Shown here: piece after piece, positions 13,401-23,998 of the stretch
Numbering within the stretch: the stretch's first letter is position 1
How the letters are laid out: every line of letters starts with the position of its first letter
Notes under the pieces: model-generated
Seen by the model: the letters and a program-made list of their open reading frames with translations, nothing else
The model's database searches: none
Told to the model about the DNA's origin: nothing
Made by a program: the position numbers and the translations under genes
Origin: Lineus longissimus
Lineage: Eukaryota; Nemertea; Pilidiophora; Heteronemertea; Lineidae
DNA length: 64,000 nt
Reading direction: 5' to 3'
Assembly (NCBI RefSeq): GCF_910592395.1
Contig: NC_088318.1
Location: forward strand, 14,382,349 to 14,446,348

Positions 13401-15559
13401 CCTGCTTCTTGGGTCTGTTTGCCGACAAACAATGGCGGCGATTCGGTTTCGCTCTTGATCCGGGTATTTTAGAATCCGATATGGCGGACGGTGGCCGTTT
13501 GGAGAAAAGTGGTCACGCTGTCTTGGTAATAACTGGTGATCTACCAGATGATGGCATTCCGGGGAAATCTCTCTCAATGGTCATAAAGACACTTAAGACA
13601 TGATGAGTGATTCGCAACATAATGAGGAAAATTCTACTTTTGTAACACGTGTAGTCAAATAATCGCGGTTCTAAAGGCGGATAATTGTTAGCGGACAAAA
13701 GTAAGAGTGCCTACAGCGAAGCGACGCATGTCAGTACCCTAAGACAAGGGACACGCCTCGGGATGGAGTAGGACAAAGCCGGGACAAATCTGAACCCGTA
13801 CCCTCTGGGTAGGTCGGCCCGGGAGCAGCGCCCCCAAGACTTTAGATGTGGGAATCTCTCCCTTGTACAATATGGTGGCGGCTTGATAACATTTGTCCAT
13901 TGTCGAGCAACCGACAAGCAAAGAAATCGGATTAGAATGTTAACAAAAGATATTTCACCCAAAAGTGATGGACACTTTCAGTGACAAACGCTCAGTAATC
14001 CCGCACGGAGTGAGATGTAAAATGGACGCCCAGAGCAGCAATGACAAAGGTTTTACGATTAAATTAGTTAAGTGGATCTCTTTTTGAATCGCCCGCTTTG
14101 CGACCATCTTTGGATGCCAATTTGCGGATAGTCAAGTGGGTTGGCTAGAATGAAAGCGATCGGGTCCCGTCACGAGATAATCTCCCTTTTCATGCGTCCA
14201 TTCTCGGGAAGTTGGAGTCCAGATGACAGTTGCCCGTTCACAGGGCGCTCTGTCACCACTTCATGACTGGGCCTCTTCACAGAAATTAGGCGAAGAGAAC
14301 TTGAGGCTCTCATGAATTTCTGTCACGCTGAGCACCCCTGGTTTAAAATGAGCAACGGTATCCAAGTCTGGAGTTCGGGCGAATATTTTTTCCAAATAAA
14401 GTTTAAAAATAAGATTGGTACGCATAATATGGTGCACTTACCTATCCAAGATAAGAAACAGTTAGAAAATATTGCTTTGTCAGATACGGTAAAAATGTAG
14501 GAAATTGGGGCAGTGGAGGAAACCTACGTTGTCAAAGATAGTCGCACCCTACCACAGGTTTGCTATTCTGCACGAACAGCACGCGAGCCATAGACATGTA
14601 TACATGCAATCGTCTTCCATGTTTCTTTAAGGTTGTCTCTCCCAAATACTGCTACGATTTGTACCTATGTACCAAATAATCATCGGCTAATTAAGATTCG
14701 CGTCCTCACTCCAATCCGGACATCCATTAGCGTCTCAGGAACCGTCTCAACGCCTTGGAGCCAATTATACGACCTATGGCTACGGACGTCCTCCGGATAT
14801 AGAGAACTCAAGTAAACGCTGGCTTAGCTGCGTAGACAACTAGGGATGTGTTTCAAGCAAGATGATGAATGAGGCAAAAACGAGTTCAATGTGTCGTGAA
14901 ACCACTGGCATGATACTGGAAAGCATTTTCCCTAAAAAGGTGTATTACTGTAACTTGACGCAATACGCACTACTCCCACTCGTCCAGTATATACCCACTT
15001 CTGATAAAACGGACGTGACTGAGGTGGTCAGATGCGCGTTTGCTAACTCCCTCATCTCTCTGTACTCTCAATAAGCCGTCATCCCGGTCAAGAGATCGTA
15101 TCAGAGTTCATAGAACAATACGATTAGCGAGTTACCAATATGGTTCCTTGTTGCTGCCTGACGGGGCTTGCTGACAACGCATGGTGATGGCCAGTTATAC
15201 TTAGAATTCCTCCTCAATGAATGAATATAAGAGACATTCTGGCCTAATCTTGGGAGCTGGCTATGGGCTTTCTTCCAAATCCTATTCTAATTGATAATGT
15301 CCCCGTATCTTCTATGACACCATGACCATGAGCCCATCAGGCAGAACATTAGGATTTCGTCGTAACTCCGCCATAAAACTCCGGTTATCACACAATTAAA
15401 TCATTAATTTAGGATTAGAAATGTCCAGTGTAATGAGTTAGATACGGCCGGGGCTAATTGGTGTCCAGTATGAGATACTGAAAATAGGCAACATATATCA
15501 TTATTACTCGGACAGTATACACGATAAGTCTTGTCCACTTGGAATCGGATTAGGGACCT
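10477..15559. other. Upstream flank, no gene; some AT-rich candidate elements
   Basis: No coding exon is recognised. Two stretches have clustered TAAT-type cores and resemble candidate noncoding elements: 12200-12430 (several AATTAG, AATTGA and AATTAAC cores) and 15385-15480 (ATTAAATCATTAATTT, then CTAATTGG). The evidence is composition only. The rest is unremarkable single-copy-looking sequence. Confidence 0.35.
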
Positions 15560-15735
15560 TGTCCACCCTATAGCTCTCGATCGGGCCGTGGGGGAATGCC
15601 CCAGGTCACAGCTGCGCTGCTACGGGGATCCACAGCCCACCGCGGTATGGCTCGATACCCGCGGGTCACCCCGGAGTCTCCATGCAGCACGCGATGCCTA
15701 TGGGTCGCCACTGCCCCAGGAGAATCTAATCCCCG
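15560..15735. other. GC/CpG-rich patch of unknown nature
   Basis: This block is clearly richer in G, C and CpG than the AT-rich sequence on either side, and its borders are abrupt. It contains an imperfect inverted repeat, ACCGCGGTAT around a GGCTCG loop followed by ATACCCGCGGGT, at about 15639-15666. Near its right end, at about 15724, GAATCTAATCCC is similar to a tRNA B-box. It may be the remnant of a tRNA-derived SINE or other mobile element. Open frames here (15531-15740 +, 15568-15765 -) occur on both strands, as expected for stop-poor GC-rich DNA. Confidence 0.35.
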
Positions 15736-16044
15736 CCTAGGGACTATCAACGAAATGAAACTCATTGCCTTGATATTGAGATTCGCCCTGGGGCAACTAA
15801 TGGAAGAATTTCAGTTTTTCAAAAGATACATTAAAGGAAAATGTTTTACACTGCTCCTGACCCAACTTTTGTTGGCGTAGCTTTGTTGAGGTTTTCTTAG
15901 GACACCAGTTTTGTTGTAACTTTATGTTTACATTTCTCATGCGAACTATGGTTTGATCCTTGGAAGCCGCAAGGTTTGAAAATCTGTCATCTTGGTTGCG
16001 TATTCGTGCAAGTGCTATACCTTAGTAAGATTATTACAGTCTCT

Positions 16045-16230
16045 TTACAGCACCTTATTTGGGAGTGCTTTACATTCATAGGGTGCTCCCACAGCGGCGA
16101 AAGGTGCTACATAGATCCCACCACGAGGGTGCTTTCAAGCACCTTAATTTAGGGGTGCTTCTCAGCACCCTTGGCATATCTCAGTGTGATATGCGAAGGG
16201 TGCTAGGAAGCACCTTCTCAGCCAGGGTGC
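16045..16230. repeat. GGTGCT/AGCACC inverted-repeat cluster
   Basis: About ten GGTGC-type motifs in alternating orientation lie within 190 bp, producing a series of adjacent hairpins. The strongest has a 17-bp arm at 16164-16180 and its complement at 16188-16204, with one mismatch and a 7-nt loop. Smaller ones include GGTGCTT-TC-AAGCACC near 16125-16142 and GGTGCT-AGGA-AGCACC at about 16199-16214. The alternating pattern suggests a non-autonomous inverted-repeat element or an expanded hairpin repeat. No protein frame explains it. Confidence 0.7.
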
Positions 16231-18687
16231 AGACCATCGTTGAGCGTGGAAGAAAGGTGTCTTCCCTTGAGGGACTTTTTATTACTTTACAATCCCGACA
16301 AAAAGTTTAATAAATTCCAGCCCGAAGCTCTGTCTATCCTCGTAAGTACCAGGAAACGTTTTTTAAACATGGAATTATAACAGGTGCTTTAAAAAACTCT
16401 TGTTTCCTTCTTTTAACGATGTATATAGCTTGAAAATATTGCCGCGCACCTTGTATATGTCATACATTATCCTATAATACCGCAGGAATGATAACTTGTT
16501 TATAGTTCTACAGCGGGCGGCTGCTCAGAGCTCTAACTTCGGAAAGGTCGATATGACGATGGTTTAAGTTAGTTCATCGACCATTAAGATTGATGCAGTT
16601 TGAATTTGACAAATCACCAGTCAAGTACCAGTACCGAAGATCGAGGCGTTTTTGTACCCGGTTGGATTTGATTATGGATGTTCTTATCCAGCTTGGCTGT
16701 TACTTGCAACTTCGACATTTCGGAATTCTACTTTTTTGGCTTGGGGGCAAAAGTTCTCAGTAATCCATGTGAGTAGGCTTATGATGAAGATGCCAAAAGA
16801 AAGTTTGTGCCTGCTCTTCGATACCGACATTGTTTTTCTATGAAATGGAGGTGTGTACGTTTGGGGGATATAATGCTGTTCCTTTCGGTTTCCTTTCCTT
16901 TCCATCCTTTGTATCGCATACTTTCTGTCCACCTATTATATTGCCGCATAGCAATTAAAATATTTACTTTTGATGAATGACTTAAATTGTCCCTGTTCAG
17001 CATCAAGTTGTTAAGGTAAGGGGTGGACGTGACCGGTCGCACTACTGCCAACAAAAACCCCCGAACTAATCACTTTTGACGAACAGTTTACACGTGGTCC
17101 CCTGACGTGATACTCAATCAAACATGGTCACATCTTGTTTTGTATTCATGGCACAGGTGGCCAGCTTTTTTATCACAAATTTCATAAACAATTTTAATGA
17201 AAAGGACTGGAATGCAGCTGTGCAGCGGGCGCATCCCCCGACAAACCATTTATAACCTCGATGTCATATTTTTATTTTCTGTGTCGAAATAAGATTGATG
17301 TCACCAACCTAATGTTTTGAACGGTTGCAAATTCTTTTATTAAACACAACTCCAGAAACGTGGGTTAGAATCATTTTTTCTTTTTGTGTGCATATATCTG
17401 TAATGTACGTCGGCGACACAAAGCAAGAACTCGCTTAACAAAATCAATTATTGTCATTGCGTCAGAAATATAAATCGATGTAATTTGCATATACATGTAT
17501 CTGTTTTCCCTACTCTGACTCGTCCACTCGTTGTTTCATCTCTTCGAAAAAGACATACTGCTGAAATCAAGAAATCATGATTTTAATTTTCATAGTTTGA
17601 ATCTACAACAACCACACCAACGCTGTGTCCGTACTTCGTCGAATGATACCCAGAATGCTCTTCTGAGCATGCTCAAAATAGAAGACTCGGCACATAGCTT
17701 CCGGTAAAATTGACAATCATGGCGTAAGCTCTTGACTTCTGAATTGACAAAGTGAAATAGACGGTCACAAAGGCGCCATTTTTGTTTTTCTACTGCAAAG
17801 AGTATATGTCATGCGCAATAATGTCCTTTGGCTATCATCTTTTATGCAAACGTGCTCTGGTATCTAGACTTTGGAGAGTTGCCTGCAATGCTCATGGGCC
17901 TTGAGCAAAAGTATCGCACATGCAAAGAAAACTTCGATACGCCGGGGATGTTTGCATTTTTAAGCTTTTTTCACCGAGACGATAACTGTAATTTCTATAG
18001 TGTAACACAAGATAGAGAAAGACATAGGGTTTTTTTCTTCTTCAAAACTAAAGTATGTCAGGAAGTCTAGAATATAGAAAAAGCTGAGAATACAATTTCA
18101 GGCCAAATGATTTCATACCAAACTCTTATAACAGACACGATTATCATGATGTATAACCAATGTGAAAACGATCTGAAGAACCGATAATATGGGCCTCAAC
18201 ATGTATGGGGAAGATAGGGAGACGATGATTGATATCGCTATTTTTAAGTAGATTCTGAAGACATATCCTTCTTTGCAGCTTGTTAGTATTTTCTCTGAGC
18301 TAAAGTTGGTAAAAAGAAAACATATTGCTTTCTAAACTGCCTACACCTGTACTTGGTAGATCCGCAACATCAAAGGGCAATTATTGTTGTATTGCTCGAT
18401 TGCACGGATAGATATTTCATTGGTCTTATGGGGACAAAGTCACAACCAGAATGCGGGTTCGGTTCACTTTCAGCACTTATCGTCTTGGCTTTTATTTGAT
18501 GAACCAGTTCTTACACATTGGTTGCAATATATAACCACGGCCATTCGTCTGTCGGGACAAGACAAAAAATCTTGTCATCTTTCTAGTAATGAGATGTCTA
18601 CATGTGGGAAAGACTTATTAGGAAACCATTAGGATTATTAGTTCGTGAAAAAACCCATAGACGTTCGCTTCTGCCTAATGAGAGTTG
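16231..18687. other. Upstream flank, nothing recognised
   Basis: No exon or RNA gene is recognised. A 10-bp perfect palindrome, GAGCATGCTC, lies at about 17666-17675. Open frames are 91 codons or fewer and are unsupported by splice sites or recognisable domains. Confidence 0.45.
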
Positions 18688-18861
18688 TCCAAGACAGAAA
18701 CTGCTTCAAAGTAGTCGCCATTAACACCTTTCAAAAGTTGTTCTTATCATTTTGCGAACGCCTCGCCGTCCGGCTATTGCGTACGTGTAAGGCCTTTTCC
18801 TCCAAGAAACTGCCACAACGTAGTCTCCATTATCATCTTTCCAGTGTTATTCTTTTCATGC
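18688..18861. repeat. Diverged direct duplication, about 113 bp period
   Basis: The stretches 18688-18755 and 18801-18861 align by eye. Shared blocks are TCCAAG, AAACTGC, GTAGTC.CCATTA, a CATCTTTC-like block and TTATTC/TTGTTC..TCAT. Identity is roughly 70 percent with a 4-nt gap near the start. Both copies lie in one open frame at 18645-18938, but there is no recognisable domain, so I treat this as a noncoding duplication. Confidence 0.5.
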
Positions 18862-18934
18862 TAGATAAAGGTTTTTCAGGGGAACGAAGAATCCCTCAAC
18901 TTTTCATTCCCATAAAATTCTTTATTAAGGATGC

Positions 18935-19200
18935 GTGACTTCGTTCGGGGCCTGACGAACCATTCGCAGGCTCCACGCACCGCTGGCGGTCGGATCCCAA
19001 GGTGAGGCAATTAGGTCCGGCGAAGAACACCAGAGTTGCCAGAGAAGGTTTCTGGCGCCACTGATGGCTATTTTAGAGCTGACGGCAGTGTTATCTGTGA
19101 GGGATCCCCGACGTCACGCCATCGTGTCAGTGGTAACGACCGCGGTGGCCTGGCCAGAGAGCGTATGGTGCGGACGGCTTGGCGCAAAATGACCAATCAT
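18935..19200. other. CpG-richer patch
   Basis: This stretch has noticeably more CpG than its surroundings (ACCGCTGGCGGTCGG, GACGTCACGCC, GACCGCGGTGGCC). It includes a CRE-like GACGTCAC at about 19110. It could be an unmethylated regulatory element or an old mobile-element fragment. No exon is recognised. Confidence 0.3.
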
Positions 19201-22200
19201 AGCAAAAGGCAAGCAGGCAACAGCGTGAGATAGGTGCTTTGGGACTGCCACATAACAGATCATTATTTGTACGACTTTAGAGCAAAGTTGACAGATAGGT
19301 CCAACCTTTACCATCCGCCGAAGGGCCGAAATTACATTTAGGCCCTTTGGCCAAAAATACTTTCCGGGCTGTGAAGATTGCTTTGGGGTGACCACAAAAT
19401 TCAATCTTCGAATACCAATATATCGCTTCCTTCAATCAAATTTCGAAAAATAAGTGAAAGAAAACAGGACGGGAATAAAAGTTCCATGGTGCACTAAGTC
19501 AGATGATCAGACCAAAAATTCCTAATAATCGCATCTGCTAATAAGATTTTGTTGGCGTCAGTACCTCTGAACCATGAAAGTCATGTGGTTGGATTTGTTT
19601 CTCGTGTGTTGGAGTATTAGACCTTATAAACCAATCCCGTGAGTTATTTCACAATAAGTCAGACAAACATTGGATTATCAGTGACGCGCCATAATGCTTA
19701 TACGTGTATTTCAAATTTCTGCTCAGCTGGTATAATCACGTTCCGGCACCCCTAACGCCGCCATCTCGACTATATCGTCCGATTCGTTCTTGGTTCCACC
19801 TTAGATTTGCCGGGATCTTTTAATCAGTACAACCGTGCACATGGATACTGTACATACTTTGTACAGCACGCGAAGAAAAAGAACTGGTTCAGGACCCAAT
19901 AATTTGACTGCAACTGTTGGTGTCATCCAGTGGCTGGTTCAGCAGCGCAAGCATCCGTGAATGATGTACAGAAATCATACTCAAATCAGACATGGATTAA
20001 GAGCAGGCCGCCACTGTACACCACTTCGTCGGCTTCACCTTGAGAGTACTATCACTGTATGCACATTATAGGAGCTTGTTTCCATTGATAACGCAATTCA
20101 TGTTGTCCTGGAACCACTCCGTGCAACGACGATCTTTACCACCCTGTCTGTCCGGCTTTCGGCGGCCGCCACGGCGAAAGTAAAACAATGGTGACGGACC
20201 ATTGCCCCGTGGAAATACTAAAGAGAAAGCAAGGCGAAACAGTGTTCAAAGAATTGCACGGTAAATGATCACAATACCGCAAAGTTATCAAAGTCTGGAT
20301 CTTCAAAAACGTCGTCTCCGCAAAAGATCGTATCCAAATCAAATTCGTTGAATTGCGGCGAGGAATCTCTATGTGGGTTCGATATGAACATGCGGTTTCT
20401 TTATACTTACCGTAATTCCGACCTTTATTTTGACCATCCACTGTTGGCGAAGATTGAGACATTGGGTCTTTATCAGTCAATAGAGAATCCAACATCACTG
20501 ATTTTCATCCCCTGTAGGCCAACACGAGCAGAGATGGGCAAGCAAAAATCCACCGAATACGAACTAATAAAAGAGGGACGCTAATCATCTTCGCAGAAAG
20601 GAGAGAGAGGGAGAGGAGTCGGAAGGATTAGTGCTTCGGTGAGACAGTTGTGCAAGGCGGTCGTGCCCTTAACAGGGCGTGTAAAACCACAGAGTAGTTT
20701 GGGAAAAGTATAACTTATTTGGACAAAGCTAAGGTTTTCATTCATGGCAAGTATTGCCATTATATAGATGTAGCCCAAGGGAAGCTGTGTTTGTTTCGAT
20801 ACCCGCACTACTGATATGCCCCAGGCGGCGGCGGCGGCCCGGGGGCTGGGAATGTCGAAAGTGACAAGGGTCGGACGGACAGTGTCCGGAAAGCCCTCTG
20901 GCACTAATCGATGTAATGATAAGGTTTAATTCTTGTCCTGTGTCATCAATTAAGGCATGAATTCTAATTAGAATCATCGTGAAATGGTCGATTGCGAAGG
21001 GGTTAATTCTTTGTAAGAGCGGCGCCGCGGGCGTGGGAGTTTTAGAAACGTCTTCTCTGCAATACCAAAACTAAAGGCACGGGCCCTTTATCCGGTGAGA
21101 AATAGGGATAGCAAAGATCTTACTGATACATGAAGCAGAATGATTCTTCTTACGACAGATTGCGGTAATTTGGGCAAGATAAAAAAATGATCCAGACATG
21201 TATAATTTGGGTGAGATGCCCATCAATGTGAATCAGTGCCGGACATAAGGTTACACAAAATCAAATTTTAAATCTCCCCCTTTGTCAAGAGCGGAAACTG
21301 AGATTTACTTAGACAAAGAGGCCATCCATCTAAATGACTGAGAGGAGACATAGTCGGAGTCTAAATTGGTTTGGTTGAAAGGCTGAATTACTAAAATGAT
21401 GACAAGCACAGATAAAAACATTATCTTGTCCCCTATGACGTCACGAGAGCATGATGGGTAATGTTGAGTGGTAAAACGAATCGGGACATGTCACATTTAA
21501 AAATGGCGTCATACGATAGAAACTTCTGAAATGACGGTGTTTCTATTCAAAATGGTCATGTCTGGGTATAAGATTTTGTCGATATGGATCCGCGAAGGGT
21601 CCCTTGAAGCCGGGAAATATTTCAAGCGTCCATTTGAGGATAATGGTCCACTGGACTGAAATATAAGACAGTTGCAACGAAAAGGGGAGAAAACAAAAGC
21701 AGAGAATCCCGTAGCAATGTTAAGTGCTTCCTTTCCTTGAGTCTCACCCATGATAATATAGTAAACTCGCCCTCTGTCTATCATGTCAACAAAATCGGAT
21801 CTATTCAGTCAAATATAAACTCCAATGGGCATGTTGACCGAAGGTCTTTACGTTAGGATTCTAACAAGCTAGCACAATGCCTTGGCAAGATGTGCCAAGC
21901 CCTCTCTTGAAAACCATTGCAATAAAATCAAAGCTGGGCTCTCAATCCACATTCCTCTGCGTTGTATTCTGCCATTTTGCAACAGAAAATAAAATGGTTC
22001 AAATGTTTACTTAAATGTCTTCGGAACTCGCGCAATTTTAAAACGTCCATGTTTGCTCTTGTGGCTATTCTGGTCAAGGTGTCAGAAAACAAGTTGTTGT
22101 GTTCTACTTGTGGCCTTAACCCATTAACATCCATTCGCCACACTTCCGAATTATTTTCATGTTTAAGTACAAGTGAATAGGCGTCCCGCTAAGGGATTAA

Positions 22201-23259
22201 GCCAATGATAATGTTTTAATAAAGATGGTAAATATTCGCAAAGTGGTTTTTACCAATGGTACATGTTATTCATTCCGCTCATTAGAAGCTGCTCTCTGAT
22301 TTGGTGACGAATATACCATGACGACAAACATGGCGGAGAGATATCGGTCGACTCTGTCGAGATAACGTCAAGCATGATTCACAAGCGATGTATGTGTTCA
22401 TGTAGCTCTCCCGGGTTTGCTCTCATCAGTCATGTCCTTTCTCATAATCATGATATTGGTAGTTTTTGTCGGCAAAGGGTTAACAACAGGCCATTTCATT
22501 AGAAATAAAACTGTACATTACACCAACTGAATTCCAGCGTTTAATAATTTTTTTACAAGTCAGCAATCATTTAAAGATAAACATGTTTCGTACACGCTCT
22601 TGAGACAATGCTTAATTTATTTCAAACTTTTATTTTTGTAGTTAATGTTGTTTTGGGAGGCGGCGTTTCGTGGCCACCTGGGTTTGAACAGTCGCGATTA
22701 TTTTGGCACGAGCCCCGTGGGGTTTCACTTACATTTAATATATGGCTCACTAGCAGTGTTTTCCGAGCTATATACTTACATCAAAGCGTGCCAATTCCGC
22801 CTTTAAAGAAACCCTACATTTATTTCCCAACTCTCTTAATTATTTGACATTTCTATGTCTGTGGTGTTGCACAATTGCAACATCATGAATTTGTTTTCCT
22901 ATCTATTTCACAATGTTCAATACAGACATGTTCACATGCCATAACGCTACTGCTAATGCTCTATGTAAAATACCACATTGGTGTAGAAGTACCACGAAAC
23001 CTTGTAAAGATCAACGCACACTTGTTTATCCAAAGATATTCTTCGTTTTGACAGGTCAAATGACCCGTGCTTCTGTGAACCCCTTCTTTTAACACGTTCA
23101 ATTTACTCTGAGCATTTGTTGTCTCTAAATTCAACAGAGAAAACTCTCCTGTGCCTACGTTATATCCATTATCCAAGGCTTACAATAATTACCTTTATAT
23201 CAAAGAAAACCCTTTAATACGGTGAGGTTAAATATTGCCATGATCGTCGAGCCCCCGTT
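19201..23259. other. Upstream flank, no gene seen
   Basis: No coding exon is recognised, although a 120-codon minus-strand frame exists at 20136-20498. It shows no domain. A short (GGC)n run sits at 20824-20839 and a 7-bp-arm hairpin, CTGTACA/TGTACAG, at about 19847-19865. No neighbouring gene was found in the 23 kb upstream of Irx. Confidence 0.45.
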
Positions 23260-23480
23260 GTTTAATGCGTGTCTTTGTCGATCACAACGCAAGGCGTGGC
23301 TACGCGCGTCACGATACGATCTCCATTGCTTATGGCGCCAAGGGGCAGAGCGGCTCAACTAATCAAATGCTTCGTTACACCTGACAGACGCGGTGACGTA
23401 CAGGCGCACTGATTGGCAGTGGGAAGTTCACCATAATGTCGGCGACTATACTAAAGTCTAAGCCGTATTTGGGTGTCGTT
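23260..23480 (+). promoter_or_regulatory. Probable Irx proximal promoter
   Basis: This is a local rise in GC and CpG just upstream of the first coding exon (GGCGTGGCTACGCGCGTCAC near 23292 and AGACGCGGTGACGTAC near 23386). It has a CRE-like TGACGTAC at 23394-23401 and an inverted CCAAT box, GATTGG, at 23411-23416. No convincing TATA box was found. A CpG-rich, TATA-less promoter is usual for developmental regulators. The transcription start was not determined, and a further upstream noncoding exon cannot be excluded. Confidence 0.4.
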
Positions 23481-23923
23481 CAAGTAGCAATCCAATGGAA
23501 GTTATTTCTGCTATGGATTAAGAGTTATCAATGACTCTTGGTGTCACTGGGACTTAGAAAAAACTATCTCTAGAATATCTCATGGATTTGGACCTTAATT
23601 TCTTTAAGCTAGGCTACCTGTCACAGTCGGATTCGCTCAGCTAGGTTTATGACTCAGGCGGTCGCCGGGATACATCCACCTCCACGGAGCAATAAAGTAC
23701 ACTGTATCGCTGAAATTCGCGTCAAACGACTTAAGTTACCCATAGAAAAAGGAACTGTACCTGAGTCTCATACCTTAAGAAACATCATCGGACTTTTCTT
23801 TGGAATCTAATGGAAATTATGCAGGATTTTCTGAGCAAATAACGCCACACTGACTCGGTAATCGATTGATCCCATTGTAATTAATTTGACTTTAATCACC
23901 GGCGTTGACAAGGCTAGGTCAAC
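23481..23923 (+). promoter_or_regulatory. Probable 5' UTR with short upstream ORFs
   Basis: If transcription starts near 23440-23480, the leader before the Irx start is about 450 nt. It holds three short upstream ORFs that end before the main start: 23495-23521 (8 codons), 23531-23557 (8 codons) and 23582-23644 (20 codons). These would be expected to lower translation of the main frame. The region is assigned as leader only by position, since no splice or cap evidence is visible. Confidence 0.3.
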
Positions 23924-23998
23924 ATGTCGCTACCTCACCTCGGCTCATCCTACATCACGACGACTTCAAGTCTCTCCACGTCGCTCTCGCAGACTCAG
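23924..23998 (+). CDS. Irx: Irx coding exon 1 (residues 1-25)
   Basis: The exon begins at ATG 23924-23926 with AAC before it, giving a favourable A at -3. It ends at CAG followed by the donor GTAAGA at 23999, in phase 0. The 25 residues are rich in Ser and Thr ([10 protein letters not shown]...LSQTQ), like the poorly conserved N-termini of Irx proteins that start MSYPQ or similar. A methionine at 30659 in exon 2 would be an alternative start if this exon were skipped or preceded by another first exon. Confidence 0.8.
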
